Notes under the pieces: generated by a model
The model's input: the letters and a program-made list of their open reading frames with translations, nothing else
What the model was told of the DNA's origin: nothing
Database searches by the model: none
Shown: in pieces, positions 1 through 9,414 of the stretch
Layout of the letters: every line of letters begins with the position of its first letter
How positions within the stretch are numbered: the first letter of the stretch is position 1
Program-made: the position numbers and the translations under genes
Assembly (NCBI RefSeq): GCF_003410055.1
Contig: NZ_QUZK01000037.1
Coordinates: 124,001-188,000 of the forward strand
Reading direction: 5' to 3'
Length of the DNA stretch: 64,000 nucleotides
Origin: Wenzhouxiangella sediminis
Lineage (GTDB): Bacteria > Pseudomonadota > Gammaproteobacteria > Xanthomonadales > Wenzhouxiangellaceae

Positions 1-2500
1 CTGCGCCGAGCCGGAGCTGGCCGTCCACCCGCGACAGGCCGGCGGCATCCCATGCCGCTTCGACCCGTCCCGACAACGGCGTGGTCAGGGAAAACACCGG
101 ATCGATCGGCAGCAGCAGGAGATCCATGGGCACTTGTTCGACGCGCGTGACCACGCGGCCGGTCGCGCCGACGTCCAGGTGCTCGAGGCAAAGCCGTGCC
201 GGCGTGTCCGCGGCCGTGGTCAGGCAGGCCGCGCCGGCATCCACGCGGCTGGCGGAGACCCCGAGCGGCAGGGGCTCGGCCAGTCGCCAGTCGCCGGCCA
301 GGGTCTCTCCCAGATACAGCCGGGCGATCTCGCCGCGCCATTCCAGGTTGCCTTCCAGGCACTCGCCGAGCCGGCCGTTGGCCGCCAGATCGAGATCACC
401 GCGCGCGCTTGAGGCGTTCAGCTCCAGGCTATGTCGGGCGCAGCTGCCGGCCAGGGTCAGTTCCAGCTGCTCGATGCGATCCCAGGGCCGCAGATCGAGA
501 TTGTTCGCCGAAACGTTCAGGTCGATTTCCGGTCGCTCCAGCCAGGCGAACGCCAGCTCGACATCGGCCCGCTCGAGGTTGTATTCGTCGTAACGAAGGT
601 CTTCGACCTGCCCGCGCATTTCGACCCGGCCGGCTTCCGGGCGGAGTTGGCCGGCGAGGCTCGCTCTTCCGGCGAGCGTCGGCCAGAGCTGCTCGAGCGA
701 GACGGCCTCCAGCTCCACCTGCCAGGCGGCCGATTCCCGGTTGTCGAGCGCAATCCGGTTGTCGCCCAGTTGCAGCTCGAGGTCGGCGCTTTCGGGGCGG
801 CCGTCGACCCAGGCGACCCGGCCGGAACCGGCCAGCACCTGGCCGCGCAAGCGGCCACCGAGTTCCTCGACGCCGACGTCGATGCGCAAGCGTTCTCCGC
901 GTTCGAAACGAAGCGCGGCACGTCCGTCGATGCGACCCGGCAGCTCGCTGACGAACACGCCGGGATCGAAAGCGTCCAGGGCCAGGTTCACGTCGGCGGA
1001 CAGCGTCGGCTGCCAGGCCACGCGCCCGTCGAGGGTCAGCGCGCCGTGTTCACCGGCGTCGACGGACAATCGTTCGATCTCGGCGGCCTCGCGTGATCCG
1101 CTCGCGCTGGCCTCGATCCTCGCGGCCGGCGTCTGCGGCGATTCGAGCATGGCCTCGACCTGGGCCTGCCAGTCGCTGATGCGTCCGGTGACGTGAATGC
1201 GTCCGGATTCGCTGGCCACCAGGGGTTCGGCATCGTCGGTGACCGGCGGCCAGGCAAACTGCCGCCATTCCAGGGTGAGGTCGACGTCGTCGCCGGCCGG
1301 ATCGATGCGGCCGCTGCCGGTCACGCTCAACTCGCCGGGTTCGGCGCGGAGATCCAGGGATTCGACGTCGATCACGCCGTCCCGGGTGGCGACCGCCAGC
1401 TCGCCGCTGATGCGGCCCTGGTTGGGCCATTCCGGGTAAAGCGGCGTGAGATCCAGGGATTCGAACCGCAGGCGGGCGCGCGAGGCCGGCGCAGCCGCGC
1501 TCCAGTCGAGCTGGCCGCTGCCGGTGATCCGGCCGTCGAGCAGCTGCGCTTCCAGGGTGTCGATGGTCAGCGACTGCGTGGAGCCCGACAGGGCCAGCGA
1601 CCATTCGCCGGGAGGCAGTTCCGGCCCGCTCACCCGCGCGCTGGATTCGGCGCGCCAGTCGCTCGGCCGCCCGGCGAGGGAGACGACGAGATCCTCGATG
1701 TCAACGGGCAGGTCGGGCCAGCCGGCAATGCTGCCGGTGATCTCGGCGTCGATGCCGGGCGAGCGGGGCAGGTCGCGGACCTGGCCGCTGCCGTCGAGGG
1801 CGGCCGGACCGCTGCTGCTCAATTCGAAGTCCAGCGCGTCCAGCCGGCCGCTGAGTTCGATGCGGGCCGCTTGCACGCTGCCTCCGGCCAGCTCGGTTTC
1901 CGCCTCGACGGCGAGTTGCCCGCGCCCCCGGCGCTGGAGCGCCCAGCGACCCGTCGCGCTGGCGCTTCCCGCTTCGGTCTCGATTCTGAACCGCTCTAGC
2001 GCCAGTTCCTCACCGTAGCCGCCGGCCAGCGCGATCCGATCGATCCGGATCGGCTCGGCCCCGGCATGGACGTCGACTTCCTGCAGGTCCAGTTCCTCGA
2101 CGACGACCTCGACCGGGCTGGCCAGCATCGACAGGTCGAAAACCGGCGCATCGCCCTCTTCGGTCTCCTCGCCCGGCGGAAGATGAACGTCGATGCCGCG
2201 GCCGCGCAGGTGGCGCACCGTCACCCGCGGACCGGCGAACAGATCGATCCGGGCGGCCAGCTCCAGGCGCTGCGCGCTGATTGCCGTGCCGGCGTGGGCG
2301 AAATCGACGCCCTCGAGCGTGAGGCCCGAGGCCAGGCCGCCGGAAAGCTCCTCGTACTGGAGGCGCTCGACGGCCCCGGCGGCACGCGCCATGGCCCAGC
2401 GGGCGCCGCTTTCGCTGCGCGTGAGCCACAGCCAGGCCGAGCCCGCCAGCAGGAACAGGACGAGCAGGGCGATGCAGACGATGACCAGCCACTTCTTCAT
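1..2500 (-). CDS. tamB: Translocation and assembly module subunit TamB (partial, C-terminus beyond window)
   Basis: This is the N-terminal part of TamB, the inner-membrane-anchored periplasmic protein that works with TamA and is implicated in outer-membrane protein assembly and lipid transport across the periplasm. The reading frame is open from the ATG at 2500 to the left edge, giving about 833 visible codons. The start MKKWLVIVCIALLVL is a signal-anchor helix. It is followed by long, repetitive beta-rich sequence made of short alternating hydrophobic strands, as expected for the groove-shaped TamB fold. The ATG overlaps the tamA stop in an ATGA junction, so the two are translationally coupled. 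The DUF490 C-terminal domain should lie outside the window, so completeness cannot be judged. Confidence 0.9.
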   Translation of the reverse strand, partial: MKKWLVIVCIALLVLFLLAGSAWLWLTRSESGARWAMARAAGAVERLQYEELSGGLASGLTLEGVDFAHAGTAISAQRLELAARIDLFAGPRVTVRHLRGRGIDVHLPPGEETEEGDAPVFDLSMLASPVEVVVEELDLQEVDVHAGAEPIRIDRIALAGGYGEELALERFRIETEAGSASATGRWALQRRGRGQLAVEAETELAGGSVQAARIELSGRLDALDFELSSSGPAALDGSGQVRDLPRSPGIDAEITGSIAGWPDLPVDIEDLVVSLAGRPSDWRAESSARVSGPELPPGEWSLALSGSTQSLTIDTLEAQLLDGRITGSGQLDWSAAAPASRARLRFESLDLTPLYPEWPNQGRISGELAVATRDGVIDVESLDLRAEPGELSVTGSGRIDPAGDDVDLTLEWRQFAWPPVTDDAEPLVASESGRIHVTGRISDWQAQVEAMLESPQTPAARIEASASGSREAAEIERLSVDAGEHGALTLDGRVAWQPTLSADVNLALDAFDPGVFVSELPGRIDGRAALRFERGERLRIDVGVEELGGRLRGQVLAGSGRVAWVDGRPESADLELQLGDNRIALDNRESAAWQVELEAVSLEQLWPTLAGRASLAGQLRPEAGRVEMRGQVEDLRYDEYNLERADVELAFAWLERPEIDLNVSANNLDLRPWDRIEQLELTLAGSCARHSLELNASSARGDLDLAANGRLGECLEGNLEWRGEIARLYLGETLAGDWRLAEPLPLGVSASRVDAGAACLTTAADTPARLCLEHLDVGATGRVVTRVEQVPMDLLLLPIDPVFSLTTPLSGRVEAAWDAAGLSRVDGQLRLGA

Positions 2501-4413
2501 AGCAGTTGCGTGCCGATGGTGAAATGCAGTCGCCAGGGCTCGTCGACCTCGTCGAGCGCCTGGGCGATGTCGATGCGCAAGGGCCCGATCATCGTATACC
2601 AGCGGAACCCCACCCCCACCCCGCGCTTGAGCTTGGGGTTGCCGAAATCGTTGAAGGCGTTGCCGATGTCGGCGAAGGCCGCCAGCGACCAGTTCTCCCC
2701 CACGCGATACTCGTACTCCACGGAACCGACCAGCAGGTGATTGGCACCGTTGCGATTGGTGCTGAGATCCTCGTAGCCGTAGCCGCGCACGGTGCGGTCG
2801 CCGCCGGTCTTGAAGCGGTAGCGCTCGGGCAGGTCCGTGATGGTCAGGTCCAGGCTGCGATCGCCCAGGGCAATGTCGAGCCGCCGGGTATTGGCCTCGG
2901 TATATCCGGCCTCGCCGCGCAGCAGCAGCTTGTGGCGGTCGCCGAACAGCAGGTGCCAGCGCCCGCTCACCCAGGCCTGGGCGAAGCTCACGTCCGAGCC
3001 GGCCGACTCGTGCGCGCCGAGCAGGTGCGCGCGCCAGACCGAGCCGTGGGTGCCGAAGCCGGTGCCCTCGATGCGCGGCAGGCGCCAGCGCCCGCCCAGG
3101 GCGATCACGCGGCTTTCGGTATCCAGGTAGGGTCGTAGCTCGGGGTTGGCCTCGAGCAGGGCCTCGTTTTCGGGGCTGAAGGATCCTTCGCGGAAGGCAT
3201 CGAAACTCTCGTTGAGGATCGAGACGAACAGCCGTTCCTCGAGTCCCTGGTAGCGATCGGGCCACAGGCGCCTTTCCTGCAGGCGCCCGAAGGTCAGTTC
3301 GGTCTGCTCGCGGCGACCGTCGAAGGCCTCGAAGACGGGTTCGATCCGATCCTGGTCGTAGAAACGGAAGTTGTCCTGTTCGCTGCGCAGCGTCGTGCCG
3401 GCGGTGAGGAACTCCGACGGCTGGTCGCCGCGCGGATGCCGGTATTCGGCCTGCAGCACGTATTCTTGGTTGGTCTGCTGGGCGCCGAGCGCGGCTTCGA
3501 GGCGGTCGCCGCCGGAATTGAGGTAGTGGCGCGTCCAGCCGAGTTGCATGCGCGCGCCGGTGTCGGTGCCGAAGCCCACCGTGGCGCGCCAGGTGTTGGG
3601 CGGTCTCGGCTCCAGCCGGTAGTCGAGGTCGACGCGGTCTTCTTCGTTGTCCCGCTCGGTGTCGATCACCACCCGTTCGAACAGGCCGGAACGGACCAGG
3701 GCCTCGCGCTGGCGATCGAGCCGGTCGACGCTGTAGGGCTCGTCGGGCCGGAGAACGTGCAGTCGTTCCATCAGCGACTCGCTGAAGGGCTGTTCGTCGG
3801 CACGGTAGTCGCCGAAGCGATAGCGCGGCCCTGTCTCGAACACGATCCGCACGTCGGCTTGCTCGCGCTCGGCGTCGACCGTCACGCGCCGCTGCTCGAA
3901 GCGCGCCTTGAAGTAACCGCGCTCCTCGGCAACCTGCTCGAGCCGCCGCCAGGCTTCTTCCCAGGTGGGATGGTCGAGCCGATCGCCCGGCTGCAAGGGC
4001 CATTCCCGTCGCCACTGCGACAGCTCGGGGTCGTCCTGGCCGTCGCCGTGCAACTCGATGGCGACCTCGTCGATCAGCACCGGCGGGCCGGGCTTGATGT
4101 CGAGGCGGGCGCGCCAGTGCTGGCTGTCGTCCTCGGGCTCGATCAGGCGCACCTGGATGCCGGGCCGGTAGAAGCCGAAGGGTCTGAGTGCCTGCTCGAT
4201 CTCGGAGCGGGCGTCCTCGGCCATCTGGCGCAGGCGCCACAGCGACAGCTCGTCGAGCTGCTCGGCCTGGACCAGCGACACCGATGCGCGCACGTTGTCG
4301 AGCAACTCGCCTTCGACGCCGTTGATTTCGGTGGCAACGGTGGCCGCGGTAACCTGGCCGCTGCCGAGCAGCGCGGCCAGTCCGAGCACGACCGGCAGCA
4401 GTCTGGCCGCCAT
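2497..4413 (-). CDS. tamA: Translocation and assembly module outer-membrane subunit TamA (Omp85 family)
   Basis: TamA is an outer-membrane Omp85 barrel that partners TamB. The 638-residue product begins with a signal peptide (cleavage probably after about residue 23, VTAA), continues with POTRA-type repeats to about residue 270, and ends in a 16-strand-type barrel. The lid-loop signature TVRGYGYEDL lies near residue 540 and the C-terminus closes with aromatic/hydrophobic strands typical of outer-membrane proteins. The length fits the TamA family (about 570-640) rather than BamA (about 800), and the canonical neighbour tamB follows with a 4-base ATGA overlap. A separate BamA is encoded at 38100-40541. 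Confidence 0.93.
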   Translation of the reverse strand: MAARLLPVVLGLAALLGSGQVTAATVATEINGVEGELLDNVRASVSLVQAEQLDELSLWRLRQMAEDARSEIEQALRPFGFYRPGIQVRLIEPEDDSQHWRARLDIKPGPPVLIDEVAIELHGDGQDDPELSQWRREWPLQPGDRLDHPTWEEAWRRLEQVAEERGYFKARFEQRRVTVDAEREQADVRIVFETGPRYRFGDYRADEQPFSESLMERLHVLRPDEPYSVDRLDRQREALVRSGLFERVVIDTERDNEEDRVDLDYRLEPRPPNTWRATVGFGTDTGARMQLGWTRHYLNSGGDRLEAALGAQQTNQEYVLQAEYRHPRGDQPSEFLTAGTTLRSEQDNFRFYDQDRIEPVFEAFDGRREQTELTFGRLQERRLWPDRYQGLEERLFVSILNESFDAFREGSFSPENEALLEANPELRPYLDTESRVIALGGRWRLPRIEGTGFGTHGSVWRAHLLGAHESAGSDVSFAQAWVSGRWHLLFGDRHKLLLRGEAGYTEANTRRLDIALGDRSLDLTITDLPERYRFKTGGDRTVRGYGYEDLSTNRNGANHLLVGSVEYEYRVGENWSLAAFADIGNAFNDFGNPKLKRGVGVGFRWYTMIGPLRIDIAQALDEVDEPWRLHFTIGTQLL

Positions 4414-4474
4414 GCAATCTCCCGGGAATTCCTGTGCTTATGGTACCCCTCGGACAGTGGTGCCGGCGCGACGT

Positions 4475-5983
4475 TCAGGCGCTGCGCGCGAAATCGTCCC
4501 GCCGCCGGTCGAGCTGCCGATAGCCGATCGCTTCGGTGATGTGCCGTGCCTCGATGCGGTCGCTGGCGTCGAGGTCGGCGATGGTGCGGGCCACGCGCAG
4601 GATGCGATGGTGGGCGCGCGCCGAAAGGCGCAGTTTCTCGCACGCGGCCTCCAGCAGCGTGGCCTGGTGGCCGTCGAGCGCGCAGTGTTTCCGAATGCCG
4701 CGCACGTCCAGTCTCGAATTGACGTCGCCGCGCGCTTGCTGCACGGCACGGGCCTCGAGCACGCGTTCCCTCACCTTGCCGGACGACTCGCCTTCGGGCA
4801 GGTCCTTGAGCGACTGGCGCGGCACTTCGACGTGCAGGTCGATGCGGTCGAGCAGTGGGCCGGAAATGCGGTCGCGGTAGCGCCGGATCTGGTCGGGCGT
4901 GCAGGCGCAGCGCCCGGACGGGTCACCCTCGTAGCCGCAGGGGCAGGGATTCATGGCGGCCACCAGCATGAAGCGGGCGGGAAACTCGGCCTGCACCGCG
5001 GCGCGCGAGATGACCACGCGACCCGATTCCAGGGGCTCGCGCAGCACTTCGAGCACGTGGCGGGAGAATTCCGGCAGCTCGTCGAGGAAAAGCACGCCGC
5101 CGTGCGCCAGGGAGATCTCGCCCGGGCGCGGCTTCGAGCCGCCGCCGACGAGGGCCACGCCCGAGGCGGTGTGATGCGGGGAGCGAAACTTGCGCTGCCG
5201 CCAGGTCGGCGGCTCCAGCTCCTTGCCGGCCACCGAGGCGATGGCGGCCGCCTCCAGCGCCTCGGTTTCGTCCATCGGCGGCAGGATGCCGGGCAGGCGC
5301 GAGGCCAGCAGGGTCTTGCCGGTGCCCGGCGGGCCCATGAGCAGGAGGTTGTGGCCGCCGGCGGCGGCGATCTCCAGGGCGCGCCGCGCGCGATGCTGGC
5401 CGAGCACGTCGGCCAGGTCGGGGCCGGCGAGCTCCTCGAAGCCCGAAACCGGCTCGGCGCGCGGCAGCGGCTGGTGACCGTTGAGGGCTTCGGCCACTTC
5501 GCATAGCGATTCGGCCAGGTAGATTTCGGCATCCCCGACCAGCCCGGCTTCCTCGGCGTTGGCGCGCGGCAGCACCAGCTTGCGGCCCTGCTCGCGGGCG
5601 CGCAGGATCGCCGGCAGGGCGCCCTTGACCGCGCGCAAACGCCCGGTCAGCGACAGCTCGCCCAGGAATTCCCAGTCGCCGAGATCATCGTCGGGCACCT
5701 GCCCGGATGCCGCGAGCACGCCCACGGCAATCGGCAGGTCGAAGCGCGCGCCTTCCTTGGGCAGGTCGGCCGGGGCGAGCGACACCGTCGTGCGCCACGA
5801 CGGCAGGTCGAACTCGGAGTTCTTCATCGCCGCGCGCACGCGGTCCTTGCTCTCGCGCACGGCGGTTTCCGGCAGCCCGACGATGGCGAACATCGGCAGC
5901 CCCGGCGAGAGATTGACCTCGCACAGCACCTCGGGTGCCTCGATGCCGACGGCGGCGCGTGACTGGATGGTGGCGAGGCCCAT
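4475..5983 (-). CDS. comM: YifB/ComM family Mg chelatase-like AAA+ ATPase
   Basis: ComM/YifB proteins are hexameric AAA+ helicases that promote branch migration during natural transformation; in other lineages the role is less clear. The 502-residue product has an N-terminal ChlI-like S5-fold domain (SRAAVGIEAPEV, GLPETAVRESKDRV), a Walker A MGPPGTGKT near residue 210, Walker B FLDELPEF, the cysteine-rich insertion MNPCPCGYEGDPSGRCAC, and a C-terminal lid. A frame-open extension of 10 residues exists upstream, but the ATG at 5983 has a GGGGAG Shine-Dalgarno 5 bases away and matches the usual family N-terminus, so I chose it. Lies 61 bases downstream of the tamA start on the same strand, so it is transcribed towards tamA and may be co-transcribed with it. 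Confidence 0.93.
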   Translation of the reverse strand: MGLATIQSRAAVGIEAPEVLCEVNLSPGLPMFAIVGLPETAVRESKDRVRAAMKNSEFDLPSWRTTVSLAPADLPKEGARFDLPIAVGVLAASGQVPDDDLGDWEFLGELSLTGRLRAVKGALPAILRAREQGRKLVLPRANAEEAGLVGDAEIYLAESLCEVAEALNGHQPLPRAEPVSGFEELAGPDLADVLGQHRARRALEIAAAGGHNLLLMGPPGTGKTLLASRLPGILPPMDETEALEAAAIASVAGKELEPPTWRQRKFRSPHHTASGVALVGGGSKPRPGEISLAHGGVLFLDELPEFSRHVLEVLREPLESGRVVISRAAVQAEFPARFMLVAAMNPCPCGYEGDPSGRCACTPDQIRRYRDRISGPLLDRIDLHVEVPRQSLKDLPEGESSGKVRERVLEARAVQQARGDVNSRLDVRGIRKHCALDGHQATLLEAACEKLRLSARAHHRILRVARTIADLDASDRIEARHITEAIGYRQLDRRRDDFARSA

Positions 5984-6130
5984 GCGGCTCCCCGTGAAGC
6001 TTGAGACTGCCAACAGCTTGCGCGCACGGCAGCGACGGCGAAATGGACGCTTCGCGCGACGGCTTGTAGGAAATCTGCCATTGGCATTCGCGGGGGGGCG
6101 TGTGGCTACACTCGGGCGCAGGCAATTGAC

Positions 6131-6355
6131 ATGGGGTTGGCGATGCAGTGGAAATTGATGGTTGTGCTTGTTGCGCTGCCTGTGCTGGCCGGTTGGTATT
6201 TTTCTTGGCGTGCGACCGGGGACGAGGTCGTTGACGCGGGGGGCGCCCTGTCCTCGGATGAACTGGTGGTCGACGAGCCGGACGGCACAACCTGGTATCG
6301 GTTTCTGTTCACCACCGATCCGGAATCAAGGGGATTGGTTTTCCCGCAGCCCTGA
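6131..6355 (+). CDS. Small hypothetical membrane-anchored protein
   Basis: A 74-residue frame with one strongly hydrophobic segment near the N-terminus (WKLMVVLVALPVLAGWYF), followed by an acidic polar tail of about 45 residues with no recognisable motif. A second in-frame ATG at 6143 with GGGG 6 bases upstream may be the true start (70 residues). It stands divergent to comM and convergent to the GGDEF-EAL gene, with no other coding candidate in this gap. I do not recognise the family; it could be a single-pass inner-membrane or secreted small protein, or a spurious frame. Confidence 0.5.
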   Translation: MGLAMQWKLMVVLVALPVLAGWYFSWRATGDEVVDAGGALSSDELVVDEPDGTTWYRFLFTTDPESRGLVFPQP

Positions 6356-6381
6356 AATCTGGCGCCGGGGTTTCTGCGGGG

Positions 6382-9300
6382 TCACGGGACGGATTCCTGG
6401 TCATCGGCTGGATCGTTGATCTCTTCAACCGGTACCGGGTGGCCGAACAAATAGCCCTGCAGCAGCTCGCAGCCCTGCTGGGTCAGGAAGCGGTATTGCG
6501 CTTCTGTTTCCACGCCTTCGGCCACGACCTGCATGCCCAGGATGTTCGCCATCTCGATGACCATGCGCACGATGGCCGCGTTGTAGGGTTCTCGGTCGAG
6601 GTCCTTGACGAAGGAGCGGTCGATCTTGAGTTCGTGCACGGGCAGACGGCCGAGATAGGCCAGCGACGAATAGCCCGTGCCGAAGTCGTCGATGGAAAAT
6701 CGCACGCCCCGCTTGGCCAGGCGAAGGATCCTATCGCGCGCGGCGTGGACATCGTGGAGGAGCGTGCTTTCGGTGAATTCGAGGATGAGCTGCCTGGCGT
6801 CGACGCCGTAGTGGTCGAGCAGGGAATCCAGGTGGATTTCGAACTCGTCCCGGTAGAACTGGCTTGAGGCGACGTTGACGCTGATCGACCAGTTGCGCTG
6901 GGCGTCGTGGTCGCGCCATCGGGCGAGTTGCGCAATGGCCTGTTCGAGCGTCCACTTCTCGATCGGCGTGATCAGGCCCGTTCTCTCCGCCGCCGGCACG
7001 AAGTCGCCGGGGCTCAGCAGGCCGCGAGTGGGGTGCTGCCAGCGTATCAGCGCTTCCAGGCCGACGATCTCGCGATCCCGGTTGACCTTGGGTTGGTAGT
7101 GGAGCAGGAACTGTTCCTCGGCGATGGCTCTCCTGAGTTCGCTCTCCAGCGTCTGCTCCTGGGCGACGACCTGCTGCATCTCCGGGTCGAAGAAGCTGAA
7201 GATCCGGTCGGGATCCGCCTTGACCTGGTGCAGGGCGATGGCGGCCTGTCCGAGCACTTCCGCACCGTCGACCGAGGGGCCATCGAACACCGTGGCGCCG
7301 ATCCGGCAGCGGTTGTAGTACTCCTCGCCGCTGATGCTGAATGCGCGATTGAGCGCGGCGAAAACGCGATCGGCGGTCGCCTGCACGAGACTGGCCGCAG
7401 ACCTGGCGTCGCCGGCGGCGGTTTCGACGATCAACGCGAACTCGTCGGCGCCCTGCCGGAAGGCGTTGCCATCCTGACCTGCAATGCCGCGCAGCTCCTG
7501 GGCGACCTGGATCAGGAGCTGGTCGCCGGCGCTGAAGCCCATGGCGTCGTTCACCTTCTTGAACTGGATCAGGTTGATCAGCAGCAGGCTGCCGTAGTGT
7601 CCCGACTGGTGACCCTGCTCGATCGAGCGGGCCAGCCGCACCTCCATCAGGCGGCGGTTGCCCAGGCCGGTCAGCGAGTCATAGAGCGCCAGTTGCTGGA
7701 TGCGTGTTTCGGCTTTCTTCAGCGCGCTGATGTCGATGTAGTCGTAGATGAAGTTGCGCACGCGGCCCTGTTCTCCGCGTACGGCGGTGACGAGAAGGAG
7801 CTGTGAGTGCACCTCGCCGCTCTTGCGCCGCAGGCGGATCTCTCCCCGCCAGCGGCTGCGGTCTTCCATGCGTTCGTCCATGCGCTGCCGGAATCCCGCG
7901 CGATCGTCTTCCGGCAGGAGCATGGCGGGATCCCCTCCGATCATTTCGTGCTCTGCGAATCCCGTGATGCGCGTAAATGCCGAGTTCACGCGCAGGGTTC
8001 GGTGCGCTTCGTCGGTGATGCAGATGCTCTCCTGGGATTCAAAGGCTGCAGCCGCGATGCGAAGCTCGTGATCGAGACGCTTGCGCTGGGTGATGTCCTG
8101 GACAATCACGATGTAGCGGGTCTCGGGCGTCTCGGGATCGCGAAGCAGGTTGCCCGTGGCCTCGTAGTCGCGCGTTTCTCCATCGGCTTCGAGCTTGTAC
8201 TGGTAGGCGCCGGAGCGACCGTTGCGGTCGATGTCGTCCAGCAGCTTGTGGTACTCGCGTTGTACGGACTCGGGAAGGAAATCGAGCAGGCAGCGCCCGC
8301 GCACGTCTTCGGGCTGGGCAATAAGATGGGGGTAACGCGAATGCATCTGGTGAATGATGCCGCGTCGGTCCAGCTCGAAGATGATGTCCGGCAGGGCCTC
8401 GAGCGTTGCTCTGAGCCTGGCCCTCGCGCTGGCCAGTTCGCGATAGGGTTCCTCGATGCCGCTAATGACCACGGCGCGAAACAGGTAGTAGTACGCGAAC
8501 AGCTTGTAGACTTGCCCCAGCAAGTTGAAGGTGTCGTTGGTCGTTGCCTGCAAGGTGAACGAGATCGAGGCCAGGACGATGAATGCGATGGCGACGGAAA
8601 GGGAGCGGGTGTCGATATTGGGGATCGACCGTCGATGGAACTGCAGGACTCCGGCGCTCAGCAAGTAAATGGCGACGGCAAAATAGTGAATACCGTCTTG
8701 GAATGCCGCGACTCCCACCACTGACTGCAGGCCCGAGAGCAAGTCCTCGCGCCCGAAGAGTATGACGGCGAAGGTGCCCGCGACCAGGCCGAGCAAAGAG
8801 GACAGGAGCAGGGAGCGCGTCTGGGGTGACGTTGGCCTGTCCTTCCAGGGAATGAGAACGGCCAAGGCAACGCCCAGAACCGCGAGAAGCCGCGCCGCCA
8901 TCCAGAACAGCGGTGCCGTGCTGGCCCCGAAGAGCGCTTCCGGTTCGGTCGTGTGCTGGTCGGAAAGCAGGAAGCCCAGGCCGAAGAGGGCGACGCCCAG
9001 GAAAGTCGCGGCGATGAGCAGCACGGCGATCGGTGCTCGGCGCTGGTAGCTCATCCAGCCGACCACGAATACGAGGAAGGCGGCTACCGAAGATATTGTC
9101 TCGAAGAGTGCCTGTAGCGGCAGGTGGCGGGCCAGGGACAATGGTTCCCCGGCCGGAAGGGCGGCCATTGCCGGCAAGAGCAGCGCCGTGGCGAAGAGCA
9201 CGGGCAAGCCGTGCAGGCGCTCGGCGAGTGAGCGGGTCTCCGAGTCGGTCATCCGTGCTTGACCATGGGCGGGTGCGCCGAGACTACTAAAGTGGAACAT
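6382..9300 (-). CDS. Membrane PAS-PAS-GGDEF-EAL cyclic-di-GMP signalling protein
   Basis: A large c-di-GMP turnover protein of about 972 residues. The first 270 residues hold roughly eight hydrophobic helices forming a MASE-type membrane sensor. Two PAS domains follow (about 300-420 and 425-545), then a GGDEF domain whose signature reads RQGADEF instead of RYGGDEF, and a C-terminal EAL domain with intact GLEALIRWQHP, DDFGTGYSSL and LKIDRSF motifs. This suggests an active phosphodiesterase with a possibly impaired cyclase domain that may act as a regulatory module. Start is uncertain: a TTG at 9321, this ATG at 9300 and an ATG at 9252 are all possible and none has a strong Shine-Dalgarno. Divergent from the YigM-like transporter. 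Confidence 0.9.
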   Translation of the reverse strand: MFHFSSLGAPAHGQARMTDSETRSLAERLHGLPVLFATALLLPAMAALPAGEPLSLARHLPLQALFETISSVAAFLVFVVGWMSYQRRAPIAVLLIAATFLGVALFGLGFLLSDQHTTEPEALFGASTAPLFWMAARLLAVLGVALAVLIPWKDRPTSPQTRSLLLSSLLGLVAGTFAVILFGREDLLSGLQSVVGVAAFQDGIHYFAVAIYLLSAGVLQFHRRSIPNIDTRSLSVAIAFIVLASISFTLQATTNDTFNLLGQVYKLFAYYYLFRAVVISGIEEPYRELASARARLRATLEALPDIIFELDRRGIIHQMHSRYPHLIAQPEDVRGRCLLDFLPESVQREYHKLLDDIDRNGRSGAYQYKLEADGETRDYEATGNLLRDPETPETRYIVIVQDITQRKRLDHELRIAAAAFESQESICITDEAHRTLRVNSAFTRITGFAEHEMIGGDPAMLLPEDDRAGFRQRMDERMEDRSRWRGEIRLRRKSGEVHSQLLLVTAVRGEQGRVRNFIYDYIDISALKKAETRIQQLALYDSLTGLGNRRLMEVRLARSIEQGHQSGHYGSLLLINLIQFKKVNDAMGFSAGDQLLIQVAQELRGIAGQDGNAFRQGADEFALIVETAAGDARSAASLVQATADRVFAALNRAFSISGEEYYNRCRIGATVFDGPSVDGAEVLGQAAIALHQVKADPDRIFSFFDPEMQQVVAQEQTLESELRRAIAEEQFLLHYQPKVNRDREIVGLEALIRWQHPTRGLLSPGDFVPAAERTGLITPIEKWTLEQAIAQLARWRDHDAQRNWSISVNVASSQFYRDEFEIHLDSLLDHYGVDARQLILEFTESTLLHDVHAARDRILRLAKRGVRFSIDDFGTGYSSLAYLGRLPVHELKIDRSFVKDLDREPYNAAIVRMVIEMANILGMQVVAEGVETEAQYRFLTQQGCELLQGYLFGHPVPVEEINDPADDQESVP

Positions 9301-9329
9301 GTTAGGCGTGTTTTTCGGCAAAGTACAAT

Positions 9330-9354
9330 CACTTCCGGCTTCCCATCGGAAGTG
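9330..9354. promoter_or_regulatory. Inverted repeat in divergent promoter region, candidate operator
   Basis: Perfect 8-base inverted repeat CACTTCCG (9330-9337) and CGGAAGTG (9347-9354) separated by 9 bases, between the divergent GGDEF-EAL and YigM-like genes. A TACAAT box, resembling a -10 element for the rightward gene, lies immediately upstream at 9324-9329, which would put the start point inside the repeat. Regulator unknown; it does not resemble the BirA operator. Confidence 0.4.
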
Positions 9355-9414
9355 GTCCCGATCGCGGGAAGTGCGCAGTCTGCACCCACACCCTACAAAT
9401 CTGACGAGGCTCTC

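Noticed and set aside
6081-6112. TTGGCA...TACACT as a sigma-70 promoter for the gene at 6131
   Set aside because: The spacing is 20 bases, too long for a standard promoter, and no extended -10 is present.
6106-6315. 69-codon minus-strand frame opposite the small membrane protein
   Set aside because: No signal, no hydrophobic segment, no ribosome binding site; the plus-strand frame with a membrane helix is the better candidate.
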